From the NCBI GenBank assembly GCA_013115135.1, contig JABANP010000302.1, positions 1 to 62,340 of the forward strand: 62,340 nt of DNA. Reading direction: 5' to 3'. Source of the stretch: Perkinsus olseni (taxonomy: Eukaryota > Perkinsozoa > Perkinsida > Perkinsidae). Position 1 is the first letter of the stretch. Every line of letters begins with the position of its first letter. Of the stretch, positions 45,715-55,757 are shown piece after piece. Position numbers and translations under genes: made by a program. Below the pieces are notes generated by a model. That model had not been told where the DNA came from, made no database searches, and saw nothing but the letters and a program-made list of their open reading frames with translations.

Positions 45715-46368
45715 CCTCCTGCCACGAGGGAACACAGGGAAACGAAACCTTCACGAAAAATTGAATGATCGACTTCGTCATCACTCTAACACAAAACAAG
45801 CCAGAGAAACAAAAAAATCCATGTCCCCGCGAAGACCAAAAAAACTGGCGTTAAACGGATACAACAACCACATCTTCATACAACTCTTAAAGTTCCTCGA
45901 GCAAGGTCAACATAGTCCGTTCGAAGATACTGCGGCCATCCGCAGCAAAGGGAAGGGTGAAAGCACGAATTTGATCTTCCGGGTCTCGACCAATATCATC
46001 GATAAACGCCTGAAGCCACAGATCTCCTGTACAGAGCGGCGACGCCCTCAGCGTTCGAGTGACTTGAGGTCACTGACCTTGCCGAATGACCTCTGATGCT
46101 CAACCTACTAACTTTAATCATCGAAGTTAGCAACGATTATCGATCCATCATGGATCTATTGAAAGTCAAGCGACGCAAGAAGGATTAAAAACCGCTTCTC
46201 CTAAGAACAGACAGACTGATAGCATTCTGTCCGTGCACACGGACGACAGATTAAACAGAAAGCTCCAGCTTACTAAGCTGGAGTACGAGCCTAATAATAT
46301 TCCTAATAGGTATTAGGAGGTACTTCTTAGACGCTCGTACTCCTAATAGGACTACGCTCCGATCGCTC
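45715..46368. other. Intergenic, AKR to SCYL2, with nested foldbacks
   Basis: No gene. Holds the nested inverted repeats at 46263-46343. Confidence 0.45.
46263..46343. repeat. Nested inverted repeats
   Basis: CTCCAGCTT/AAGCTGGAG (46263-46283), outer GGAGTACGAGC/GCTCGTACTCC (46280-46290 and 46333-46343) and inner CCTAATA/TATTAGG. The region could fold into a branched structure just downstream of the aldo-keto reductase gene. Confidence 0.7.
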
Positions 46369-49300
46369 TTAGTCATTCCCGTATTGAGACGAGGGATCCC
46401 CTTCGAGAGAACCGGAGGCAACGCTTACCATCTCGTCCAGCGAGAGCTCGAAGTCAAAGACGTCGAAATTCTCCTCGATTCTCCTCTTGTGAACGCTCTT
46501 CGGTATCACTATGGTCCCTCGTTGAATAGCCCAGCGTATAGCAATCTGTGTGAGTATACAGTACCTCCAGGCGCCCCCGAGCCCTACCTGTGCTGCGGTC
46601 TTTCCATGCCTGTCAGCGAGGGTCCGGATAGTGGAGTGGTTGAGCACGTCAGGGAGAGGGCCATCATGATCATACCTAGAGCAACAAATCCATCGTTCGC
46701 GTGAAAGTAGCTAGACTCGAGAGAATCAGGTCTCACGGGTATGCGGGAGCCCCGAGCGGAGCGTAGGCAACAATTGCCACGCCTTCATCTCTGCAGAATT
46801 CCAACAAGTCCTTTTGTGGCAAGAAGGGATGTACCTCAAGAAAGGAGCTCATGGTGGATTAGCGCTCAGTGGACGACTACTTCAACTTGATTCACTGCTG
46901 GCTTGATCCGAGCCGCACGCAACAAGTGTCTCATCCGTACAATGTCAAAGTTGCTGACTCCAATCGAGCGAACCTTTGAACGAAGATGAGGACGTGCGGT
47001 AGTACAATACCGCCACCCAGATCGCATCGAAACCTTGCATGGAATTGCGCAGGGACTGCATTGCGAGCACACAGGGGCCCACAGGGGCTCAAGTGCCTTG
47101 CTCAGCAAAATGCAGTCCCTTCAAGAAACGAGGGAGTCCACTGAGGCTCAGTGACTGAGAAGTAAGATCCTCTGAAAACTTCCATTCCCACGAATCAGTG
47201 GAGACCATTGGCGCGCTTGCCATGCATAACGAAGCGCGACTCGGTGTTCCTGAGCCGCGGTAGCGTCGTAAAGGTCGTCAGTAAATTCCGCGGCCGGCGA
47301 TCACTAATCAGTACGCAAAGGCTACAGCATGCCGTAAGTTTGCCAACTCTAGGTTAACGGGGCGGCCCCGTCGGGGCCGAATATTTTACCAGCTGCCTCG
47401 AAATATCTCCTGCATCTCTCGGGGCGACATCAGGCTGTGCCACAGCCTGTATACACGTCACGACTTGCGAGAGGGCTAAATTCGGCAGATCTGGCATTGA
47501 AGCCGACTAGGATACTCCAACTGCGGTAACTCGTTCAACGTAGTGACAGTGTACTTAAAGTGCAACACTTGCCGAAGAGATGTCAGTCACTCTACGACTG
47601 TCGCAGCCGATCGATTCCACATAGTCTGTAAGTTACAGACTGTAACGATCACGTAGGTTCGATCTCTGCAAGCTACAGTACCAGATCTGAGTATGGGCCA
47701 TGAAGTCTCTCCACTGGCAAACCTTAGATCTCCTCTTCGCTGAGAACGTTGTTGGACAAGGTCTCCCATATGGATGTTGACGCATTGGTGTCGGAGAGCT
47801 TGGCGACGGATCGTTCGTTGGAAAGCTGCATTAAGACACCCGTCGTGGTTTGCGAAGCCGCCGCCGACGAACCCATGGAAAGCCATGGAGCGGTAGACTA
47901 CCGCCGGTAGTGTTGCAAGGTAGCAGACCCATCCTCACTCAGCTCGTAGACCATGAACCCATGAGCCACAGGCTGTGGCCCGCAGCTGAACCCATAGCTG
48001 CGTTGGATATCTTTAGTTCTCACGTTCTTTCAGCTGCTGAAATTCAGCACCGGCTCTGGCAGTAGGAGCCGCGAAGTCATTCCATGACTCGCAATGCGAG
48101 CCTCGCATGCATGGATTATATTAACCGCGAGCTAGCCAAGGATTGTACATGGTCGAGAGAGTCCTAGGCGAATCATGGCTGCGGACTGTTGTTCGGGTTG
48201 GCCAGACTGAATACTCTGACGAGCGATTCCCTTCCGCTGCGTTAGTACGAAGCCAGCACAATGCTTGCGGGCGCTAACAGCACTGCAAGAGGCGTGGCGG
48301 GCTTGGTTTGAGCCTCTCAGAAATTCTGGCTTAGAGAGGCCGGCAAATGCATATCTCAACACAACCGCAGCGGTCGGTTGCGTGGCTGATTACTCCAGGA
48401 ACAAGATTCTCGATGCTAGGGGAAGGGAATGTCGGTTTAAAGGCGTCGAATGAGAGAAGGCCATAAAGAACTTTCACCCAACCGGTATATGACAGAAGAT
48501 AAGACTATATTCCATAGTCTATACACTGTTTGCTACTCAGGCGGTCTATTCACTCGAGATGCGCGCAACGGGAACCGCAATTCGACAAGATGCCCGCCTG
48601 ACATAAAGGAATGCCGATACTCCTTATAAGAGACCCACAGAGTAAATTAAACTAAGAATCATGCTCGCTGCAGTAAAGTAAGTCACTCCCTCGACTAAGG
48701 GACCCCTAGTCAGACTACCTTCCCCTCCTCGTATAGCTCCTCCAGCACCTTCCAAGTATCGACCAAGTCATGGCTTGCATTGACCGCAGGCAGCCCTTCA
48801 GGTGTCGTCGGGAAGAAGCGACTGTAACTGAAGGACAATTCCAACCTCGGCAGCCCGACTTTTCAGACTGGCTCCAGTGGATGGTCGATCATCTGGCTCT
48901 ACCGAACCTTCGTGCGGGGAATCCACGAAATAAATTAGTCTTCTCAAATTTCACAGTTGTAGAACACGCCCCACCAATGTATCAATAGCAAAACACGACG
49001 CTTCCACATAGCCTGTCCGCATTCCGGGCATACTGACACCCGCTAAACCACATCAGATTCGCCCTTTTACTCGTCCGACTCCCCCGGATAATCCCAAGCC
49101 TCCGGCATGTGCAGCAGCAGTGGGTCCGAGTAGTCAACTTGAAGATCGGAAAGCATTTTTTCGACCCTGGGTCGCACTACGTCGGCCCGATAATCTGTCG
49201 GCCATAGTTTTGAGACCAGGAATACTTCAGAGCGCTCGATGATTCCATCATCGATGGCCCGCTTAAGAGCCTTGCCCACCCTTTCATGGTTCATGTACCT

Positions 49301-49459
49301 GCTTGCGACAGTCATGATAGTAAACACCCCCCCTCCGACCCGCCCAGATTACAAGTCAGCAGTGTCTACGTGTCGGTATCCTAGTTGAAGCGCAAAGTAC
49401 ACCGCCTTCTCCACCTCATCACCCCGGGACATAAAGGTGCCAAGGCCAATTGACGGCAT
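46369..49459 (-). CDS. Aldo-keto reductase
   Basis: NADPH-dependent carbonyl reductase of the AKR superfamily (TIM barrel, cytosolic). Blocks in order: NGVEMPSIGLGTFM, YRHVDTAD (catalytic Asp), YMNHERVGKALKRAI (catalytic Tyr), EVFLVSKLWPTDY (catalytic Lys), DPLLLHMPEAW (catalytic His), VDTWKVLEELYEEGK (48.73 kb), VRSIGVSNFD, IKPAVNQVEVHPFLPQKDLL, EGVAIVAYAPLGAP, AAQVAIRWAIQRGTIVIPKS, VHKRRIEENFDVFDFELSLD; stop at 46369. All four catalytic residues are present. The ATG at 49459 may not be the true start because the frame stays open to VILSNGVEM. One intron, about 47.0-48.7 kb, is far larger than the rest. Confidence 0.85.
47109..48715 (-). other. Large AKR intron, about 1.6 kb
   Basis: Separates LEELYEEGK from VRSIGVSNF. 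Includes the GC-rich palindrome CGGCCCCG T CGGGGCCG at 47363-47379, GCTGAAATTCAGC near 48030, and a weak B-box-like GGTTCGATCTC at 47654. No reading frame of a transposase or reverse transcriptase was recognised. Confidence 0.5.
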
Positions 49460-50581
49460 TTCGACGCCGTTACTCAGAATCACGGACTCCCCGCGGCTCC
49501 CAGCGATAGAGAGACTGAGTATCTACACACGAAGCAGCTAAACCGTGCGACGCCACCGAGAGGAGTATCCAGTCCCGGGGACGGTCCGTAACAACAAGGG
49601 AAGATGATCTTCGTGAGCTCGAAAATATACGGCTGATCTCTCACTGAGTAGAAATGGAGGCCGCAATGAAACTCACTGTGAGGAGAAGCCCGGCGAACCG
49701 CTGGGGGAAACTCATAAACATCGAATGTCTGAACGACCAAGGGACTGGAAAAAATCTGCTAAGTCAGAAACAGCAACCCCCGCTTCGCGCAGCGATGAGT
49801 GGGTGAGGATCCCCACTACCAAGACTAAGGCTTTCTATTGCAATCCCAGCGAGAGGCGTCGCCAACCCTCAGAAGCGCATGAATCCTGTTAGCTCAGCCG
49901 CTGAACTTGAGTTCCTCTAAAAAAATCACTCCACCACCGACAACTCGACTCGGAGTCCGTCGTACGACCTTGCTGCATCCGACCGCACCCGGCGATTCGT
50001 GTTCCCGCAATCGCCGGGCAGAGCGACGAGAGTTCAAGCGCCGATGAGAATGGAAACTACGAGTGTTCCCGTGTCACGGAATCCGTGACTGATATCGTCC
50101 GACCAGCTATGCTCGCATTCAAAACATGACTCTTACATCGCGGTTCACGACCCATCCTTCTACGCTACCCTTGGGCCTTCCACCAGTACTACTAGCGGTC
50201 CCGCCTACCGACGCCTACCCTAGTTACACGTAAATTATGTGACATAACTGAACCCGCTGAACTAACGAGCGTTCACCGCTCATGGAGGGAAATACCATCG
50301 GCTGCCACAGTCGACTACTGTGCACAACACCACTCAACAAGATGTAGTGAAAAACCTCATAAACGCCACAAGTTTGGAAGCACTTCGGAGCGATCACTAC
50401 CAATTGCTGGACCACACCAATGAGAAAAAGATGAAATAAAACGAAAAGGCTCTATCAGAGCGAACGAGTCGATGAGAATACTCTGGCGTGATAAAAATCT
50501 AGTTACGAATGACTTGCGACTAATGGAGACACGAAGCCTTCTTCAGTCCAAGTGCTTAACGCAAGGAACTTCTGAGCGTTT
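49460..50581. other. Region without a recognised gene
   Basis: About 1.1 kb between AKR and the saposin-like gene. Only chance-like frames; a small palindrome TCACGGA A TCCGTGA lies near 50075. Confidence 0.4.
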
Positions 50582-51379
50582 CTAGTTTGACGAGAGATAG
50601 TCACGAAGACAATAGCCCTCAGCGTATTGATAGACGCCCACGTAAGCTAGCACCATGCCGTAGGCGAAGTGCTTGTCAACGTGATAGTAGTCACAGAACT
50701 TTCGCAAGTCATAATCGTAATCATAATACTCATGACAAGCTTCATGCACCTCGTGAACAGCGAATGAGAGTAATCTTGGCAGCATGTCATTGAGGCAGGC
50801 GTCGAACGAATGGTAGGGAGGGCCGGGGCAGTCCCTGAACTTCTTGAAGTTGACAAGTCTGTTGGGAATGGTAGGGTTAAAGTAGGCGTTGAAGGCATCC
50901 TTTTGCGAGCATTGCTTAGTGCCAATGCACACACCAATCGCAAGCTGGCGTCCACGGCCCTGTTGGAAGAGGTAGCCGTTGAGTTCTTGGTTGAGAGCAG
51001 GAATTCCCTTGCCCACGAACTCACAGAAGGCCTCAGCAGAGGGAGAGGCAAGGGGGCCCCAGAAGCAAGCGTTCTGAATCTTCTGGACGAGGTAGTTGCC
51101 GATGGACATGGAATGAACGGTGATGCACTTCTCGCAAAGGAGATATTCCTTTGCTTCTACACTCTCGAGACCTCGACCTTCAGCAGGCCCGACGTGTGCA
51201 GCATCGGCCACGTCCTCGGGAACATCAGCAGCAGAAAGGGCGCCGTCGATGAAGTTGCGGACGTCAGGTTCACCTAGGAGGCCCGCGAACTTGACGAGGG
51301 AGTCGTCGTTGGACGGTTCGTCATCACTACCGTAGCACATACCAACGATGGCAACGACGAAGACAAAGAGGGGGGCCAT
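50582..51379 (-). CDS. Secreted saposin-B-like protein
   Basis: Single-exon gene of 265 codons from ATG 51379. Signal peptide MAPLFVFVVAIVGMCYGS, an acidic propeptide-like stretch, then a saposin-type domain with the six-cysteine order: LLCEKC, NACFWG, FCEFVGKGI, GVCIGTKQC. After it come QKDAFNAYFNPTIPNRLV, a tyrosine-rich HEYYDYDYDLRKFCDYYHVD and YCLRDYLSSN-stop, with extra cysteines. Saposin-like proteins bind membrane lipids; those of protists may act in lipid handling or membrane attack. The reading frame stays open 44 codons upstream of the chosen ATG, but only MAPLF starts a good signal peptide. Confidence 0.8.
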   Translation of the reverse strand: MAPLFVFVVAIVGMCYGSDDEPSNDDSLVKFAGLLGEPDVRNFIDGALSAADVPEDVADAAHVGPAEGRGLESVEAKEYLLCEKCITVHSMSIGNYLVQKIQNACFWGPLASPSAEAFCEFVGKGIPALNQELNGYLFQQGRGRQLAIGVCIGTKQCSQKDAFNAYFNPTIPNRLVNFKKFRDCPGPPYHSFDACLNDMLPRLLSFAVHEVHEACHEYYDYDYDLRKFCDYYHVDKHFAYGMVLAYVGVYQYAEGYCLRDYLSSN

Positions 51380-52390
51380 AGTGAGTACTGATGGGAGCAC
51401 AGAAGCCTGAGGGAGCGATGAAGTGACGATCAGGAGTCTCAACCCGTTCGCTAACTGCCAGCGGTCTATAGACCTCTGCCGACTTTCAAGATTGAATTTA
51501 ATGTACAACACGATTCTGGTAGGCTCGTAAAACTCAGGAAAGGCAGACTGTTGAACACCCCGGAAGGCTCAGATCTGACCAATCAAGTCCGCACAATAGT
51601 AATAGAGAAAACTTGGAACAGATGCGTAGAAGAACGAAGCTGTTAGTGAATGAACATGTGTGAAGCCAACGTCACGTCACTCCCGCAGGAAGGCGTGCCG
51701 AAGCGTTCCATGTCTCGCATCAGAGTTACGCGGGTAAACCCCCCCGCGACCTATTCTATTCGATCCGAGGTTGAATGTAAGATGCGAGGTCGCCCGTGGT
51801 GGAAACGTATCTTGAGGTTGGTTCTAGACTCTAAAAAGAGGGGTCAAGGCTGATAGACAGGTGATAGAGGGCACCCGTCTGGCGTTCGACCGGCGGGAGA
51901 CAAGTTCGTACGTACTCAGTGACACGCTTGTTTGTGATGTTGCAGTAAGGCAAGCACCAATTCCGGTGTTGCTCAGAACTGCCACAAAGGGCTCACCATG
52001 AAAGGCTACCTAGTTAACCATATTCATCTGTGCTCGTGCCTTTCAGGGCTCTTTAGTCAAACAGTGTCTCGACCGAAGCTCTGAACGATACTCGTTTCCG
52101 CGCAACCAAAACTATGGTTCGGCAGGCGATTGGATCTCTGAAATTACCGGTTTTCACTGCAATTCGCCTTAGAGGAAAAGCCAACAAGTTCCTTTGAGCG
52201 GACACGTGCCAAAGTTTCAGAAGGACGTAGGAGACACTTTCGGGGCGACCTGGAGAAACATGGGGGCAAGATGAGATATTTTGGGGCAAGTCGAGAAATT
52301 TCGGGGCGCGCGGAAGAATATTGCCAGAACCATTCGGAAGGCGCAGGTTCGATCCCCACACCTGACATTTTTCCGCTGTATGTTGCACAG
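51380..52390. other. Region without a recognised gene, ending in a tRNA-like intron tail
   Basis: At about 52235-52335 a degenerate 20-bp tandem repeat (TTGGGGCAAGTCGAGAAATT type, about four units) runs into a tRNA-like T-arm: B-box at 52346-52356, then CCCACACCTGACA and TTTTT. That ends at the acceptor TTGCACAG (52390) of the next exon. Confidence 0.45.
52346..52390 (+). other. tRNA 3'-half-like sequence just before a splice acceptor
   Basis: GGTTCGATCCCCACACCTG, then ACA and TTTTT, then a pyrimidine-rich tract and GCACAG. It closely resembles the antisense element at 19104-19155 (CCCACACCCGACA). Confidence 0.55.
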
Positions 52391-52702
52391 GCATCTCAAT
52401 CGAATAAATTCACTTTCTCACGGATTTTGTCCAATTCTCAAGGATCAATCTCGCTCAACCTCTCCCGCGTCAACTTCTACTTGAAGCTATCACGGCCCAT
52501 TATATGGATTATCATCCTGCCGTATTATCTCTTCCCTCTCGGCGGTCGATTGGATCTTCTAGCGACGTGGAGGTTTTGGCTCGGCCTCCTCTACTTCACC
52601 TTTCCGGTCAGCATCATGATGTTTGGTATCAATGACATGGCCGATGGTGCCCTTGCTGGGCGTCGGTCCGAGAAAGGAAGGCTGGACACGAGAGGTACTG
52701 AA
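52391..52702 (+). CDS. UbiA-type prenyltransferase-like exon (partial gene)
   Basis: Begins after the acceptor at 52390. Encodes YLKLSRPIIWIIILPYYLFP, LDLLATWRFWLGLLYFTFP and VSIMMFGINDMAD. Hydrophobic helices followed by GINDMAD fit the first aspartate-rich NDxxD motif of the UbiA family (membrane prenyl/aromatic transferases). The frame then runs out at RLDTRGTE-stop. I could not find the second half (the DxxD motif region), so this is either a gene with exons I missed or a fragment. Confidence 0.4.
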
Positions 52703-53002
52703 TGATGCTTCGCCGTCACGGAATGCGCTGGAGCCGTCACCCTTTGCGCTTTTTCCCAAAAGCTTCAGCTTCCCTCAAGACTCTTGACTCTAGCGCATCT
52801 CTATTTCGCGCTACCCCTCAGCAGGTTGGGCGGTTCTCTCTCCCCGGGATCCCCTACCGTCTGTGCCTTGGCCATCCGCGTCTGTTTCCAGTAGAGTTTC
52901 CCTGGGCTCGCTGTTTTCCTGTCGTACCGGCGTGGCATGGTACTCATCGTAGTCTCAATTGTCGTAGAGTGTTGGGTTGACGAGGAGGGCTCATATTCAG
53001 GA

Positions 53003-53023
53003 TTCTGACACCTCTAGCTGTCC
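53003..53023 (+). promoter_or_regulatory. 21-nt upstream element, copy 1
   Basis: TTCTGACACCTCTAGCTGTC(C), identical to 54692-54712, 68 bp before the ATG of the glutamine-rich gene. Possible shared 5' element or trans-splice region. Confidence 0.35.
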
Positions 53024-53090
53024 GTTAGTTTTCCTCTTTTTGTTGTCGTAAAGGCTCATTTACTTTACTACTAACCTCAACTATAATACA

Positions 53091-54422
53091 ATGTATGCCA
53101 ACAATAACGCATACCCGAATCAACAGCAGCAGCAGCAAGAGCGGCTGCCGATAGGCTCCTGCGAAAACCGTCAGGTGTCGCCTCAGCCCGGGACGCCCAT
53201 GTCTCAGCCAGGGACTCCGGTAGCGTACTACCAGACCATGTATCAGCCAGCACCACCGGGCACGCCTCAAATGGCACCACAGGTAATAAGACAAATGAGG
53301 GACTTTTGCAAGGAGGCAGGGGTGTGCGTGTCTTCAGTCTCCGGCTGGCTCGGTACGCTCAGTTGGCAGCTTCGCCCCTATCGGATACGTAAGTTTCGGG
53401 AATCGATCTCGAGGGCTTTTCTAGCGTTGGTGCTTCAGCCACAGAGCTACGGCCCGCCACTGCAATCGCCAGTTTATACTGGAGTGGGACCACCTTACCC
53501 TTCTCCGCCGTCCCAACCTGTAGGACTCGTCGATATCACCTTTTCGAAGTCGCTGTGAGTTCGTGTGATGCGGGAATTACTGGCTTCAGGCCCCTGGAAG
53601 CTATCCGTCCCAACCCCAGCAGCAGCCTGCGATGGGCGACTACGCTCCTGTGTATCAGCTACCCTACGGAGCTATCCCGCAACAACAGCAACAGCAACAG
53701 CATTCATACGTAATACAGGAGGGTCGGCTGGTGTAGTATAATTATGAAAATTATTACTTTGATTCGTCATTTCCCGTTTCGCTAGGCTGCGAATAAATTT
53801 CATAGCGCACTGCAAAGAAAAAAGATCCCCGTATCTTTAAGTGACATCGTGATCCCAATCAATCGCGAATTCAACCCTTCTCCCGGTGGTGCCTTGGCCA
53901 GGATCGCCAAGGATTTGAAATCAGTCATCGAAGAAAAACCCGGTAGAAGCGAAACCGAGCGTGGTGTCTGTTTCGAACACTATAAATTTATGATCTGATC
54001 CACCCGGCCTCGCTCCGCTATTCAATGGCTCGGATCAGCTGTGGACATTTCTCCTGCGCTGGACTGTATGCTTGTAAAGACTGTCTTGATGATTTTGATG
54101 TCTCCGATAGGGTTATCCGTCGCCCTCACCAGTGGCTGCGGCCTACTACGGAGCCTACCTGGGCAACCCAGCTATGATGAGGGGTGGTGGCTCTCCGACG
54201 AGCAGCGTTTGCTCTATGTCTTCTGACGGTGGAGTCCCTCAGTCTCCTATGCTCAACCCAGTACAGATGTCTCCGATGAATATGGGTAATACTCAGGGGC
54301 TGGGCCGATGGTCGCCTTCCCTGGACGCGGGTGGACGGGTGTCTTTTACTGAGCGAAGCGATCCACGGACGGGACAGAATGGCAACCGTATCGGGGGTAG
54401 CAAGAAATCTCTAGGAGTGTGA
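53091..54422 (+). CDS. Glutamine/proline-rich low-complexity protein
   Basis: ATG at 53091: MYANNNAYPNQQQQQQERLP, then PGTPMSQPGTPVAYYQTMYQ. Further exons give PPLQSPVYTGVGPPYPSPPS, PSQPQQQPAMGDYAPVYQLP, IPQQQQQQQHSY, and a last exon SPSPVAAAYYGAYLGNPAMM ending GGSKKSLGV-stop. There is no folded domain; Q/P/Y-rich composition suggests an intrinsically disordered, perhaps RNA-granule or transcription-related protein. Introns include 270-nt and 380-nt ones. It precedes an RNA-binding protein with a similar HQ-rich composition, and both share the 21-nt upstream element. Exon limits are moderate guesses. Confidence 0.55.
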
Positions 54423-54691
54423 ATAACTCATTTTATGGTATATATAAATAGGTTGAATATGATGGTGGTTTATGTATAGTATTTCCTTGGTTGATTGTTC
54501 GTCGTGGGCCGATTCGACGATAATATTAACGTTGCTGGGGCCTCTACCTCATACCGGTTGATGTCGCGCGCCCGACGCGTATCGATAGTAAATCTATCGA
54601 GTGGTCTTTGTAGATATTACGATAAAATATTCATAGTAAATATAGGAAATATTTCACCCCTCTACCTCAACTTCTTAGTGATGTTTGGACT

Positions 54692-54712
54692 TTCTGACAC
54701 CTCTAGCTGTCC
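54692..54712 (+). promoter_or_regulatory. 21-nt upstream element, copy 2
   Basis: Identical to 53003-53023, 21 bp before the ATG of the RRM gene and just before a CTCAG acceptor-like site. Confidence 0.35.
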
Positions 54713-54733
54713 TTTTCTGTCTCAGCCCCTCCG

Positions 54734-55757
54734 ATGGTCCTGCAGAGGGAGTCCTCCGGGAATATGATCTTGCCGCCAGTCGGCTACTTTGTGCGGGACG
54801 CGGAGAATGTGAGAGAGGTCGGGGATTCTGACGCCGGCACGCGGATCTTAGGTTGATCCTGACAACCTGTGCTACGCGGACATCCGTCATAATAAGCCTG
54901 GCCCGCCCAGTACAGGCGACAGCGCTCGGGGTGGCAATTACAACAACAGCGGAGCGGAGCAGCAGCAGGAGGCGGCGTATCGGAGGCAGCCCGAGAGAGG
55001 TCATCGCGTCGACGGTGCCCGAGGGAACGCTTACTCTACTCCGGAGCGCCCGCAGCAGCCACAGCGTGATGATGGGTATCATCGGGGTGGTCGTCATCAC
55101 CATCATAAGCAACAACAGCAGCAGCAGACCTCGCAGCAGCAAGGAGCTGCGGCTCATGAGGGGCCTGGCAAGACTCTGAGGTGGGCGGAGCTGCAGGGTA
55201 TCTTAGGTTGAAGCTTGCACTTTGCAGAACCCTCTTGCAAGAGCTTGACGAGGAGGATGAGAATTGTATCTTTATCGTTCGACGTATCCACAAATTTGGA
55301 TTCAAGTCACCCGTCTTCCTGAGGGAGTACTTTGAGGAATATGGACAGGTGATCATCGTCATCAGCTTCGCTCCGCTCATTTATGATTTCACCTTTTGAT
55401 TTTTTCAGGTTCGAAAGGTCCTGGTGGCGCATTCGAGACAGTTGCAACCCGGGCCCAATGACACTACGTAAGGTGCTCAAGCGTCGGCATGTACCGGATT
55501 CGGTGTCTCTCAGGAGAACTCGCTCCCGCCCAGCCTCCCTCGGGTTCGTCCTGATGGCGGACTCGGAGTCTGTGCAGCGAATCCTGGCTGATGGACCTGT
55601 TCACATGGTTGCCGATGTTGAAATCACGGTAATTTTTTGTCTACGTCCGGTTTGTCATACCACACCTTTCCGAACTCACCAGGTCCACCCGTTCGAGAAC
55701 AGGCATCCTGAGAAAGAGTCGCAAGGGGAGTCAAGCCAAGATCAGCAGTCGCAGTGA
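54734..55757 (+). CDS. RRM-like RNA-binding protein with H/Q-rich linker
   Basis: ATG at 54734 (MVLQRESSGNMILPPVGYFV). A 43-nt intron joins VRDAEN to VDPDNLCYADIRHNKPG. Then comes a low-complexity part (GRHHHHKQQQQQQTSQQQGA). A 44-nt intron beginning GTATCTTAGG joins WAELQ to ELDEEDENCIFIVRRIHKFG. The RRM-like fold is CIFIVRRIHKFG (RNP2-like), VFLREYFEEYGQVRKVLVAH, then after an intron SLGFVLMADSESVQRIL (RNP1-like). It ends SSQDQQSQ-stop. Likely a single-stranded RNA binder; the exact family is not recognised. Confidence 0.6.

Noticed and set aside
52053..52394. Minus-strand open frames with GIEPAPSEW
   Set aside because: Antisense translation of the tRNA-like T-arm at 52346; not a gene.
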